Source: Bacteroidota bacterium
GTDB taxonomy: Bacteria; Bacteroidota; Bacteroidia; Flavobacteriales_D; Crocinitomicaceae
Length of the DNA stretch: 64,000 bases
Assembly (NCBI GenBank): GCA_006226425.1
Contig: SBGX01000012.1
Span: 62,001-126,000, forward strand
Direction: 5' to 3'
A program made the position numbers and the translations under genes. Below the pieces are notes generated by a model. The model saw only the letters and a list, made by a program, of their open reading frames with translations, had not been told where the DNA came from and ran no database searches. Of this stretch, positions 52,810 to 63,600 are shown in pieces. Positions within the stretch are counted from its first letter, which is position 1, and the number at the start of each line of letters is the position of its first letter.

Positions 52810-53958
52810 TTAGTCAATTATATCGGTCAGGTTTTTCAATGCGTAATTGGACAGGAGTAACTGTTGGATTTCAGAGGTTCCTTCAATGATTTCCATGATT
52901 CGCGCGTCCCGAAAGAGTCGTTGAACCGGGTGCGTGTTCAGACAACCAACGGCTCCGTGGATTTGAACTGCTTCCGTGGCTGCCATGGTGGCCGCTTTAG
53001 AGGCATGGTACTTGGCAAGCGTCGTATGAACATAGGTCGAAGGATCTTTCCGATCTCGGACTTCGGCGGCGTGATAGCAAAGCAGACGGGCGGCTTTCAC
53101 AGCAACGGTCATGTCCGCTATTTTTTTCTTGATCAGCTGGTGATCCCCAATGGGAACCCCGAAGGTTTTTCGTTCGTTGGCGTAGGAGATGCTATGTTCC
53201 AAACTCGCCAGGGCAATTCCAAGGGCACCAGTAGCTACGCTGAAACGTCCGTTATCGAGTGCTGTGTTGGTGATCTGGATGAATCCCATTCCTTTCATTC
53301 CGAAGAGACGATCTTTGGGAATCCGACAATTTTCAAGAGTGATCAGTCCCAAACCGGAGGCACTCGTTCCCAACATGCCGTGAATCTTTTCAATTTTCAC
53401 ACCTGGGTCCGTTCGATGCACCAAGAAGGTAGAGACATGTTCTCCATTTTTAGCTACAATGACAATGATGTCTGCTCTGGTGGCAAAAGTGATCCATTTT
53501 TTCTGACCATTCAGTTCATAGTAATCGTCATGCTCCTGGTAACTCGTTTCCACACTTTTGGCATCGCTACCTACTTCTGGTTCGGAGAGTCCATAGGCGG
53601 CAATTAATTCTCCTTTGGCCAAACGCGGAAGCAAGGTTGATTTTTGTTCCCTTGTTCCCCAACGGGCCATTGTTTCTGAAACCAGGGAACCGTGCACCGT
53701 AACCAGGCTTCGGACGGAAGAGCAGGCCCGTCCAAGTTCTTCGTTCAAAATGGCATAATACAAGCTATCCTTTCCCTGACCTCCGTATTCACCTGGCACC
53801 GTCAGGCCCAGGTAACCTTTTTTGGCCAGTTTTTGGATAATATCCTCACTGATTGCCTCTTCCCGGTCCCACTTTTCAGCGTGTGGAACGATTTCCCGTT
53901 CACAAAACTCCCGGACTTCACTTCTGAACTCTTGATAAGCTGCTTCTAAAAGTGCCAT
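52810..53958 (-). CDS. Acyl-CoA dehydrogenase-like enzyme of the hydroxymalonyl-ACP cassette (FkbI-like)
   Basis: This 382-residue full-length acyl-CoA dehydrogenase has the AYGLSEPEVGSDA and WITFATRADIIV FAD-binding segments, the TFGVPIGDHQLIK and QIHGAVGCL motifs, and EIIEGTSEIQQ carrying the catalytic Glu region. In the FkbG-K type pathway this enzyme oxidises the ACP-bound glyceryl/hydroxy intermediate together with an HCDH. Its neighbours (ACP two bases upstream, HCDH, FkbH) support that role over fatty-acid oxidation. Confidence 0.88.
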   Translation of the reverse strand: MALLEAAYQEFRSEVREFCEREIVPHAEKWDREEAISEDIIQKLAKKGYLGLTVPGEYGGQGKDSLYYAILNEELGRACSSVRSLVTVHGSLVSETMARWGTREQKSTLLPRLAKGELIAAYGLSEPEVGSDAKSVETSYQEHDDYYELNGQKKWITFATRADIIVIVAKNGEHVSTFLVHRTDPGVKIEKIHGMLGTSASGLGLITLENCRIPKDRLFGMKGMGFIQITNTALDNGRFSVATGALGIALASLEHSISYANERKTFGVPIGDHQLIKKKIADMTVAVKAARLLCYHAAEVRDRKDPSTYVHTTLAKYHASKAATMAATEAVQIHGAVGCLNTHPVQRLFRDARIMEIIEGTSEIQQLLLSNYALKNLTDIID

Positions 53959-53960
53959 AA

Positions 53961-54197
53961 CTAAGCTGTTTTTTTGGCAACAAAGTCATTCATGTTATCC
54001 ACGGATCGGAAGTTATTCAGGTCCAGATCTTCATTTTCTACCTGGATTCCAAAACTGTTTTCGAGGAAAACGACCAGTTCCAGGGCAAATAATGAGTTGA
54101 CCAGTCCGAGTTTAAAAATGTCGTCGGCATTTGAAAAGGAAACCTTTTCTCCGACTTTCTTTTGGATGAATTCTTTGATTTGATCTTGATTATTCAT
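53961..54197 (-). CDS. Discrete acyl carrier protein (FkbJ-like)
   Basis: This 78-residue ACP has phosphopantetheine attachment Ser35 in GLVNSLFALELV (an N in place of the usual D before the Ser) and acidic helix II/III (VENEDLDLNNF). It is the carrier on which the glyceryl unit would be loaded and oxidised to the malonyl-type extender. It lies two bases before the dehydrogenase gene. Confidence 0.87.
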   Translation of the reverse strand: MNNQDQIKEFIQKKVGEKVSFSNADDIFKLGLVNSLFALELVVFLENSFGIQVENEDLDLNNFRSVDNMNDFVAKKTA

Positions 54198-54209
54198 GTC
54201 TTGTTTGTT

Positions 54210-55052
54210 TTAGTATTTAAAAAATCCTTCTCCCGACTTTCGTCCCAGTTTGCCAGCATCCACCATCTGCTTGAGTAGTGGAGCCGGGCGGTACTTGCTG
54301 TCATTAAAACTGTGATAGAGGACTTCCACCGAATAGAGGATCGTATCTAAACCAATGAGATCGGCTGTTTCCAGTGGTCCCATGGTATGCCCGAAACATT
54401 CTTTGTGAATCCGGTCGATACTTTCGGCATCGGCTACACGGTCTTGCAAAGCAAAAATGGCTTCATTGACAGTGAGCATGAGTACTCTGTTGGAGACAAA
54501 ACCCGGGGAGTCGTTCACAACAATACCATTCATGTTAACGGATTCCAGTGTTTTTAAAGCTGTTTCAATGGATTCATCACTCGTATAGACACCACGAATC
54601 ACTTCAACTGTCGGACGCATGTGCACTGGGTTCATAAAGTGAATTCCAAGTACATTTTCCGGATGTTTCATCAAGGAACCAATCCGTGTGATTGTGATAC
54701 AAGATGTATTTACGACGACTTTGGCTGTTGTCTGAATGATTTCGCTTAATTCCTGATATACCTTTGTTTTGGCATCGACATTTTCAATGATATTCTCCAC
54801 AATGAAGTCCGCATCAGCCAAATCACGAAGGTCTGTGCTGTAGCGAATGTTGTCGGTTGCTGTTGGATTTATCGGGCCTTTTTCGCGATTGACCAGCATG
54901 TCTAAGCGACTGATGTTCCGGATTTTGTTTTTGGAATCATCCAGTACTTCCTGAGAAATATCGATCAGGCATACCTCATAGTCGAATTTGGCAAATTGGT
55001 AGGCCACTCCCTGTCCCATAATTCCTGCACCGATTACACCTATTTTTTTCAT
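54210..55052 (-). CDS. 3-hydroxyacyl-CoA dehydrogenase-like enzyme (FkbK-like)
   Basis: This 280-residue protein has an NAD-binding Rossmann motif GVIGAGIMGQG (5-15), ENIIENVDAK, NTSCITITRIG, the HFMNPVHMRPTVEVI catalytic-His segment, NDSPGFVSNRV and GPLETADLIGLD. This is the FkbK/HCDH type. In the cassette it oxidises glyceryl-ACP at the primary alcohol. 12 bases separate it from both the NRPS upstream and the ACP downstream. Confidence 0.88.
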   Translation of the reverse strand: MKKIGVIGAGIMGQGVAYQFAKFDYEVCLIDISQEVLDDSKNKIRNISRLDMLVNREKGPINPTATDNIRYSTDLRDLADADFIVENIIENVDAKTKVYQELSEIIQTTAKVVVNTSCITITRIGSLMKHPENVLGIHFMNPVHMRPTVEVIRGVYTSDESIETALKTLESVNMNGIVVNDSPGFVSNRVLMLTVNEAIFALQDRVADAESIDRIHKECFGHTMGPLETADLIGLDTILYSVEVLYHSFNDSKYRPAPLLKQMVDAGKLGRKSGEGFFKY

Positions 55053-55064
55053 GTTTTATTTTAA

Positions 55065-58000
55065 TTAAAAGTCTATGATTCTTGTTTCGTCTTCATCTGT
55101 TTCACCACCCTGGTTTCCTGTTTCATTTTCACTTTTCGCAATGAAGTCAGATAGTTGGGCGACGCTCGCCAAATCGAATAATTTGCTGATTTGTACTTTG
55201 TTGGGATAATGTTCATTGAGTCGTTGCAAAAGTTTTACAATGGCCAGGGAATTACCTCCCAGCTCAAAGAAGTTATCGTGAATTCCAATATTGGTGAGTC
55301 CAAGCACTTCTTCCCAGAGACTGATAATCAGTTTGTCCTGATCGTTTCTGGCGGCGACAAAATCCGTATTTGAACCTCGACTCGGACTGAGCGGAATTTG
55401 TGCCAATCGTTTTAAATCGGCCTTCCCATTAGGAGTTAACGGGATTTGATCTAACTGGACAAAATGCGCTGGAACCATATAGTCCGGCAAGAAATTTCGT
55501 AACTCACTTTTTAATGCGTCCGGATCAAAATCAACACTCACCACATAGGCGCAGAGGACATCCTCTCCCGCAATACTTCGGCTTTGTACGACGGCTTCCT
55601 GAACCTGTTGCATTTGGAGCATTCTACTTTCAATCTCACCGATTTCAATTCGATAGCCCCTTACTTTTACCTGTTGATCGATACGCCCTAAAAATTCAAT
55701 GTTTCCATCGGGCAGGAGGCGACAGAGATCTCCTGTATGGTACATTTTTCCATCATCATACGGACACGTGACAAACTTTTCAGATGTCAGCTCTTGGCGT
55801 CCCAGGTAACCACTTGAAAGACTCTTGCCACTCAGACAAAGTTCTCCAGGAACACCGACAGCTTGCAATGATGTGCCTCCTGGTCTGACGATATGTGCCT
55901 GAACGTTATAGATTGGTTTTCCGATAGGAATATTCGCATATGCCCGATCTACCAGAAAACAGGTCGCATCAACCGAATTTTCGGAAGGTCCGTAAGTGTT
56001 GTATAATTGATAGCTAGTGGCCACAAAATGGTTCAACTTTTCCCCACCGGTGATCAGTTTTTCCATTTCAGGAAGCTCATATGCATAAAGTTGTTCAACT
56101 ATTTTTGTGGGAAGGAAACTGTTTTTGACCTGATGGTTTGTCAGGTACTCGGCAAGAGCGCGAACATCCAATTTTATTTTGGGATCTATGATATGCAATT
56201 CCCCACCACTTGTGAGGCAAGGGAAAATTTCAATAATACTCGCATCGAAGCTAAAGCCCACATACTTGGTACATGCAATCCCCGGACGGTATTCAAAGTA
56301 CTTGACATTCCAGTTGTTGACATTGCTTAACCCCAGGTGATTAGTCTGTACGGCTTTCGGAGTACCAGTAGAGCCAGAGGTATAGATGAGATAGGCTAAA
56401 TCTTCCGGTGCTGGGGGTGTGATTTTCTTGTTTTCAGGAGTCTGATTCCAGTTAAAGTCCTCCAGTTTCCATTCCGGACAGTTCAGGTTCCTGGCGTTCG
56501 CGAAACTGAGAGCTAACTGACTCCCTGAATCGGATAACATGAAATTGACCCGTTCTTCTGGCAGTTGGTGATCTATTGGAAGAAAAGCCGCACCAGCTTT
56601 TAAGATGGCGCAAACGGATAAAATCATTTCAAAGGAAGGTTCACTGACTACAGCAACTACCTGATTTCTCTGAATTCCCTTTGTATGGAGTTTTTCAGCT
56701 AACAATTGGACTTTGCTTTGAAATTCAGAGTAGTCCATACTCTGATCATTGAATTGAAGTGCTTTGGAATGAGCGTGTTGGGAAGCGATTTCATCAATGA
56801 GGTGAACGACTGTTTTACTTTCGTCAAAATCATGATTGGTAGTATTGCATTGAGCAATAATTTCCAGATCTGGTGCCGTCAGCATGTTTAGCTCGGATAT
56901 CTTTTGAGAGGATTCCTGCACAATGGATTGACACAGGGCATCAAAATGCTCACAAAAACGTCTAATCGTGGTTTCTTCAAATAAGCTAGTCGCATATTCC
57001 ACGACCAAAGCAAAATGATCGTGTTGATCTGCCACATTCATCGTGAGATCAAACTTAGAAATGTTTGTTTCCGTAGAAAGAGCTTCCACTTTCAAGTCTT
57101 CAATGGCTTCATATTGTTCGTCGTTATTGATAAATGTGAACATGTAATCGAAAATAGGGTTGCGACTCAGATCACGAGGGAGTTTCAATTGATCGACAAG
57201 CGACTCAAAGGGATAATCCTGGTGTTTCAAGTCCTCGATTAACTCTTGTTGGAAGTGTTTCAGATAGCTTCGGAAGTCCTGATTTTGATCAATCTCCGAT
57301 TTAATAGCCAGGGTATTGACAAAAAATCCGACGCAATCTTCTAATAGTGCACTTGATCTTCCATTGACCGGAGTTCCCACAATAACTTCCGAGGTATTGT
57401 TGTACCTGGAAAGAAACAGGTTGAAAATGGCCATCATCGTGGCAAAAAGGGTGCTGGATTCTTCCCGGGCGAGTTCTTTTAGTGCTAGAGAAGTCTCCTT
57501 TGGAAGTGTATGCCAAAAGTAGGCACCTTTGAAATCTTTTAATTTGGGTCTGGGATAATCTGTCGGAAGTTCTAGGTTGGGGAAGCCATCGGTAAAACGT
57601 TGCGTCCAGTATTGTTCCTGATCTTGCTGGTATTTTTTCCCTTCTTCACTTTCTTGTTGCCAGACAGCATAATCATGAAATTGAATACTGCTATCCGGAT
57701 TCATTTTTCCCTGATACAGATCGATGAAATCCCGAATAATGATATTCATGGAGAGTCCGTCGGAGATGATGTGGTGCATATCAAAGAAAAGATAGCATGA
57801 ATCATCTTCCAACGGGATCATTTTTGCACGAAAGAGAGGGGCCTCTGCCAGGTCAAATTCACGCAGAAAATGCTCGAACAACTCTTTTTGAGTCCCATTT
57901 TCCAATGATTCAACTTCCAGTTCGGCCTTCAGGGAATCACTTATTTTCTGGACTGGTTCTCCGTCTTCAAATACAAAGTAACTTCTGAGTGCCGCATGTT

Positions 58001-60662
58001 TTTGCATTAGTCCTTCCATGGCTTCCCGGACTTTCCCTTCCTGAATATTGCCTTTTAAAAGAACCGCTCCGGGCATGTTATATGCGGTGCCAACTCCCTC
58101 GAATTGTGCGAGGACGAACATTCGCTTTTGAGAAGCCGAGAGGGGATAGGATGCTCTTTTTTCAAGAGCCTTTAATTCCTGAAATCCTCCTTGATGCCTT
58201 TCAAGCAGTTGGGCCATGTCACTTAGAACGGGAGCACTAAAAATGTCTCCCAGGTTCAATTCCGTTCCGGCCTTTTTTCTAATCATAGAGATTAGTTGAA
58301 CTGCCTTGAGACTGTGTCCACCTGATCTAAAGAAATGATGTTTCCGGCCAATTGAAGTGGTTCCAAGTAATTCTTCCCAGCATTGAACAAGCAGTTTTTC
58401 GGCATCTGTTTCTGCCGCTTCATACACTTGCTGGTCTGATTTTGGTTTCAGTGCTTCCAGTGATTTACGGTCCAGTTTTCCATTGGGGGTTAAAGGAACC
58501 TCTAGGAGATGAATCAGGTGATTCGGGATCATGTACTCTGGAAGATGTTTTTTTAATTCTTCCCGGATCAATTCATTTTCAAGTGGGCCTGGCCCAAAAT
58601 AATAGGCAGTCAGGTAGTGATCGGAATCATTTTTCTGACTGATCACAGCTGCCATTTCGATGCCTTGAATTTTTGATAACGCTTGTTCAATCTCTCCGAG
58701 CTCGATCCTAAAACCTCTTATTTTAACCTGTTGATCGATTCTTCCAAGGTATTCCAACTCCTCGTTGGGAAGCTGTCGGACCAGGTCCCCGCTTCGATAG
58801 ATTCGTTCTCCACTTCGCAAAGGATGCGCAACAAATTTTTGGCTTGTGAGCTCGGCTTGATTCACGTAGCCAACTGCTAATCCAGCACCTCCCACATATA
58901 GTTCTCCGGGGAATCCAGCCACCTGCTGGTTCTGATGCCGGTCAAGAATCAAGCATTCCAAGGTGGGAATAGGTCGACCTATGTTGCTTTGTGCCTTATC
59001 GAGGTCTTCTTCCAGCAATTCTTTGTAGGTCACATGGACTGTTGTCTCCGTGATCCCGTACATGTTGATGAGCCGGGTGTTTGGATGCTCTTCCCTCCAG
59101 CTTCTAACTTTAGAAGGATTCAATGCTTCTCCTCCAAAGATGATGTAGCGTAGGTTTGGATAGCTCTGCGCTTGTTCCTGTGATTCCTGGATCAGTTGAT
59201 AGAATGCACTGGGAGTTTGGTTCAAAACCGTGATTTTTTCGTCTTGCAAAAGCTTGGCGAAGAGATGTGTATTTCCGGCTTGTTCTTTAGTCAAAATGTA
59301 ACACGCTCCACCATATAAAAGGGGGCCATACATCTCCCAAACCGAGAAATCAAAGCAGAAGGAATGAAATAAGGTCCAACGGTCTGTTGCACTGAAATCA
59401 AATTGAAATGAATCATTGATGAGCAGACGAATCACGTTTTGGTGGGTGATCAGAACTCCTTTTGGTGCTCCGGTAGAGCCCGAGGTGTAGATGATGTATG
59501 CTCCTGTTTCTGGCGAAATTTGCAAGCCTGGATTTTCAATCGAATGGTCTTTCCATTTTTCAGAGTCATAACTGAAAATCAATTCATCGGGGATTTCGCT
59601 GAGCACGTCAGGTTGGGCATCCGTGATCAAGGCCTTACTCTGACTGTCGGTGATCATGTGTGCGATTCGCTCGGATGGGTAAGCTGGATCGATCGGAACG
59701 TAGGTGAGCCCTAGTTTTAAGGTAGCCAAGATGGAACAAATCATCTGTTCACTCCGTTCGATTAAGAGGGAAATTCGATCTCCTACCTGGAAGGAAAACT
59801 GATTCTGAAGCTCGTGTGCTAGCTGGTTAGAAGCTTCGTTGAGTTCTCGATAATTCCAACTTGTGTTTGCTGTTATCACGGCCTGATGTTCAGGATATTG
59901 TCTGGCAATTTCCTCGAAACGCTCGTGAATGGTAATGGCTGGATAGGGAGTTTCTAGCCAGTGATTCTTTTTCGGTTCCGGTTGTTTTTCTACCAGGGAA
60001 ATTTCGGCGATCTTTTGTTCACTTTGCGTCAGGTATTCGATACACCTTTCCCAACTTCGATACAATTCATGGATCAGATTTTCCTGCGCGATTGATTGAG
60101 AGAAGTGAATTGTTCCGCGTAAAGCGTTTTCGTCGCCAATACATAGGATAGACAGGTCAATTCCTTCTGGAAGCTCATCCGAAAGATCGGATCCGAAGTG
60201 GAAAAAAACATTCGTAGGACGTTTCGACTTCCATCTTTGATCTGCGACCTCCATTGGGAGATCTGCAAAACGCCGGGCTTGTTGGAAAAATTGTTGATTG
60301 CGAATCAGGAGTTCTTTAAGGCTTTTTTTTGGGTCAATTCTGACCGGAAAGTAGAGTAGATGTTCATCACTCCTTTTCGTATTTGGACAGGCAACAACGA
60401 CCTGATCCGAAAGAGCCAGTTTTCCCAGTGTAATTTGGAGGCAGCTAAGCAAGACCACGTGAATTCCACCTTGATTGCCCTGTACCAGCTGAATGACCCT
60501 GGAGGAGTTGGAGGGGGAGAACTGGAAGTCTACCTGCCCATATTCCTGCCCGGGATAATTGCCGATTTGAAATTGAAATTCCTGATCAATCGTCTGAAGT
60601 TCCTGACTCCAAAAATTCAGGTGAGCTTCGTATGCAGAGCTGATATACTTATGATCCTCCAT
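55065..60662 (-). CDS. NRPS: half-C, A(Thr), T, C, A(unassigned), T
   Basis: The start is set at ATG 60662, one base after the previous stop; the longer frame from 60734 overlaps that gene. 1865 residues. About 4-230 is only the C-terminal lobe of a condensation domain, with no HHxxxDG. A 245-736 reads DFWNIGMVHK, the Thr code. T Ser784. C about 838-1265 (HHIISDG 963-969). A 1280-1755 reads DAIFIGTVDK, which I cannot assign (pocket mostly hydrophobic with a terminal Asp). T Ser1805, then an acidic tail (ETDEDETRIIDF) probably for docking. The missing donor lobe for Thr is supplied by the complete C domain at the end of the upstream protein. The next partner is the KS of the hybrid protein, after the five cassette genes. 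Confidence 0.93.
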   Translation of the reverse strand: MEDHKYISSAYEAHLNFWSQELQTIDQEFQFQIGNYPGQEYGQVDFQFSPSNSSRVIQLVQGNQGGIHVVLLSCLQITLGKLALSDQVVVACPNTKRSDEHLLYFPVRIDPKKSLKELLIRNQQFFQQARRFADLPMEVADQRWKSKRPTNVFFHFGSDLSDELPEGIDLSILCIGDENALRGTIHFSQSIAQENLIHELYRSWERCIEYLTQSEQKIAEISLVEKQPEPKKNHWLETPYPAITIHERFEEIARQYPEHQAVITANTSWNYRELNEASNQLAHELQNQFSFQVGDRISLLIERSEQMICSILATLKLGLTYVPIDPAYPSERIAHMITDSQSKALITDAQPDVLSEIPDELIFSYDSEKWKDHSIENPGLQISPETGAYIIYTSGSTGAPKGVLITHQNVIRLLINDSFQFDFSATDRWTLFHSFCFDFSVWEMYGPLLYGGACYILTKEQAGNTHLFAKLLQDEKITVLNQTPSAFYQLIQESQEQAQSYPNLRYIIFGGEALNPSKVRSWREEHPNTRLINMYGITETTVHVTYKELLEEDLDKAQSNIGRPIPTLECLILDRHQNQQVAGFPGELYVGGAGLAVGYVNQAELTSQKFVAHPLRSGERIYRSGDLVRQLPNEELEYLGRIDQQVKIRGFRIELGEIEQALSKIQGIEMAAVISQKNDSDHYLTAYYFGPGPLENELIREELKKHLPEYMIPNHLIHLLEVPLTPNGKLDRKSLEALKPKSDQQVYEAAETDAEKLLVQCWEELLGTTSIGRKHHFFRSGGHSLKAVQLISMIRKKAGTELNLGDIFSAPVLSDMAQLLERHQGGFQELKALEKRASYPLSASQKRMFVLAQFEGVGTAYNMPGAVLLKGNIQEGKVREAMEGLMQKHAALRSYFVFEDGEPVQKISDSLKAELEVESLENGTQKELFEHFLREFDLAEAPLFRAKMIPLEDDSCYLFFDMHHIISDGLSMNIIIRDFIDLYQGKMNPDSSIQFHDYAVWQQESEEGKKYQQDQEQYWTQRFTDGFPNLELPTDYPRPKLKDFKGAYFWHTLPKETSLALKELAREESSTLFATMMAIFNLFLSRYNNTSEVIVGTPVNGRSSALLEDCVGFFVNTLAIKSEIDQNQDFRSYLKHFQQELIEDLKHQDYPFESLVDQLKLPRDLSRNPIFDYMFTFINNDEQYEAIEDLKVEALSTETNISKFDLTMNVADQHDHFALVVEYATSLFEETTIRRFCEHFDALCQSIVQESSQKISELNMLTAPDLEIIAQCNTTNHDFDESKTVVHLIDEIASQHAHSKALQFNDQSMDYSEFQSKVQLLAEKLHTKGIQRNQVVAVVSEPSFEMILSVCAILKAGAAFLPIDHQLPEERVNFMLSDSGSQLALSFANARNLNCPEWKLEDFNWNQTPENKKITPPAPEDLAYLIYTSGSTGTPKAVQTNHLGLSNVNNWNVKYFEYRPGIACTKYVGFSFDASIIEIFPCLTSGGELHIIDPKIKLDVRALAEYLTNHQVKNSFLPTKIVEQLYAYELPEMEKLITGGEKLNHFVATSYQLYNTYGPSENSVDATCFLVDRAYANIPIGKPIYNVQAHIVRPGGTSLQAVGVPGELCLSGKSLSSGYLGRQELTSEKFVTCPYDDGKMYHTGDLCRLLPDGNIEFLGRIDQQVKVRGYRIEIGEIESRMLQMQQVQEAVVQSRSIAGEDVLCAYVVSVDFDPDALKSELRNFLPDYMVPAHFVQLDQIPLTPNGKADLKRLAQIPLSPSRGSNTDFVAARNDQDKLIISLWEEVLGLTNIGIHDNFFELGGNSLAIVKLLQRLNEHYPNKVQISKLFDLASVAQLSDFIAKSENETGNQGGETDEDETRIIDF

Positions 60663-60663
60663 G

Positions 60664-63600
60664 TCAAAAATTGAATTCAAAACTTGCTTCACTATCTGAT
60701 CCCTGATCCTCTGGGGCGGAGTCATCGTCTCCATCTCGAATAGAGATCAGCTTTTGGTCTAAAATTTCCGGTAAGCGTTCACTTAGTTCGAGGAACTCGT
60801 CCCGATACAATTGGATGGTTTGCTCGTCAAAAAGATCTTTGTTGTATTCCCACATGCATGCGTAACTCTGACTACTTTGCTGACCAAACAACCAAAGGTC
60901 GTACTTTGCATAGGCGTCGATCCCTTTAATGGTTTTGATTTCCAGTTCACTGAATTTTTCAAGTTCTTCGAGTTCATCAAAATTTTGCCAGCTAATGCCC
61001 AGATCAAAGAGGGGAGATCTGTCTAATTGACGTTCGTATTGAATGTCGTTTAGCATCAGATCGAAAGGATAGGTCTCGTGCGCCAGGGCATCCAAATTAG
61101 TTTTGTTGAACTGCTGAATACATTCCCGTACGGTCATATCCCAACGCAATTGATCCCTAAGGGGAAGCATATTGATAAAGTAACCGATGATTTCCTGGGT
61201 CATGGCATGCGCCCTTCCAGCAGACGGAGTTCCGACAATAATGTCCGAACAAGCTGTTTTTTGATAGATCCAGAGGTTGAGGATGGTCCTGAAAATGGTG
61301 AATTCACTCACTCGTAGTTCCTGAGCAAGGGACTTTAGCTGGTCAGCGACAGACTTTTTAAGCTCAAAGCGGAGTACGCCACCAATATTTCTTTTTTGTG
61401 CTGGCCTCGAATTACTTTCCGGAAGATTGATGGGGGAGGGAGAGTTCCCCAGTTTATGTAGCCAGAAGTCCTTTTGCTTTGGGTCGTTTTCGATTTGTAT
61501 GCGATGGTATGCTGCGTAATCAGTGTACTCACGATCCAGGTCCGGAAGCTCAAAATTCGGATTTTGTCCCAGCTCATGATAGCTTTGAAGAAGTAATTTG
61601 GAGAATAGTTGCATCGACCATCCGTCGGAAATAATGTGATGGAAGTTCAGACACACCAAATGTTCTGTTTCCCCTTGATAAACCTTGATGAACCAGAGTG
61701 GGGCTGTTCGAAGATCGAAGCGATGCTGTGCAGCACGTTCTATTTGTTCCCGACACCAGTCTTCCTGCTGAATTTGCTGGTCCCCTGATTGAATGGATTC
61801 AAAAGGAAGATCAATGGCTTGTTCGAGGATCTGGACAAGTTCGGAATCACTTTCCTCAAATCGCGTTTTCAGGGCTCCTTGCTGATGCATGATCATCTCA
61901 CAGGATACTTTCAAGCGATCAATATCCAAATTTCCCTTTAATTTAAAGGAAAAAGGAATATTAAATGCGGCAGCTCCTTCGGGGTTCATTTGATCCGAAA
62001 TCCAAAGTCGTTGTTGTGCATAGGAAGCCGGGTAATTTTCCTGGACACCAAGTTTCGGGAAATCCTGTTGCTGGTGGCCATTTTTTCCGGCCAGAAAGAG
62101 ATCCAGTTCCTCGATACTGGGGTGTTCAAAAATATCTTTAATACTTAGCTCAATGTTCCATTCTTCCCGAATCCTGTTGATGATCTGTGCTGCTTTGAGG
62201 GAGTGACCTCCCAGGTCAAAGAAGTTTTCATGTTGTCCAGGTCTTGGAATGCGAAGGATTTCTTCCCAGGCCTGGGTCAGGAATTGAATGCGCGGGCTTT
62301 CATGATCCGGAGTTTGCTCATTTCTTTGAAGAACAGGTTTCTTTAACGCAGAGAGATCTTTCTTTCCGTTTTTAGTGAGTGCAAAGTGATCCAAACGTTG
62401 GAAATAAGTTGGGATCATGTATTCCGGAAGGAGAGACTTTAAGCTTTGTCTGAAATCCAGGTTACTGATTTCTTCACCAGACAGGTAGTAGGCACAAAGA
62501 AACTTTTGTCCCGACTCATCATCAAATGCTTTGACCGCTGCATCCTGAATGGATTTCATACCTTTCAAAGCATCTTCGATCTCATTGAGTTCGACCCGGT
62601 ATCCCCGAATCTTAAGCTGTTCATCTTTTCTTCCAATGAAATGCAGTAAGCCTTCTTCATCCCAAAAACCAATGTCGCCACTTTTGTAGATTCTTTCCGC
62701 TGCATTGAAAGGATGTGCAACAAACTTTTCCTGGTTGAGTTCAGGAGCATTTAGGTAGGACCTCGCCAGTCCTGTACCGGCAATACAAATTTCACCAGGA
62801 ATACCAATGCCACATAGTTGGTGATATGAGTCCAATACCAGTACTTCTGTTTGGGCGATTGGCTTGCCGATTGGGATAGGGCCCTGATCAGTTTTTTCGA
62901 TTAGGTGACAACATGTAAAGGTGGTGTTTTCTGTCGGACCATATCCATTGATTACGTTGATGTCCGGATACAATTCTTTTAGTTTACGGATGTGTCGGAC
63001 CGAAAGTCGGTCACCTCCGACAAGCAGGTATTCCAGTCCTTCAAAAAGTTCGGGGTAGTCGTCAATAAGTTGGTTGAAATAACTGGCGGTTAACCAGCTT
63101 ATGTTGATTTGTTGTTCTTTGAAAAAATGGATCATGCTTTGTGCGTTCAACATTTTTTCTTCTGAGAGCAGATGTAGGCTTGCTCCATTTAACAATGTTC
63201 CCCAAATATCGAAAGTAGAAGCGTCAAAGCTCAAAGAACCACTTTGGAAGAGGCGGTCCTTCGGTGAAATTTCCAGGAAGCCATTTTCTCTGACCAGTCG
63301 AATGATAGAGGCCTGCTCAATGAGAACGCCTTTTGGGACACCAGTGGATCCAGAAGTGTACATCATATAAGCCAGGTTTTGAGGACTTATATCAAGTTGT
63401 GGGCTTCGATCAGATTCTGCCGAAAGATCAATTTCTCCAACTTGGATCACCGAAATATTTTCAACTTCAAAGGAACTCTTTGAAGGGATCAAAATCATTG
63501 GACAGGCACTATCTTCTAACTGGTGTTTTAGTCTTTTCTCCGGACTGTTGGCTTCAATCGGAACATAACAAGCTCCAGCTTTTAGAATGGCCAGCGTACA

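Noticed and set aside
52864-53607. 247-codon open frame on the plus strand.
   Set aside because: Antisense to the acyl-CoA dehydrogenase, which has all family motifs; shadow ORF.
60663-60734. Longer start (24 extra residues) for the Thr-loading NRPS.
   Set aside because: It overlaps the upstream gene by 71 bases, whereas ATG 60662 sits one base after its stop and gives a natural N-terminus.
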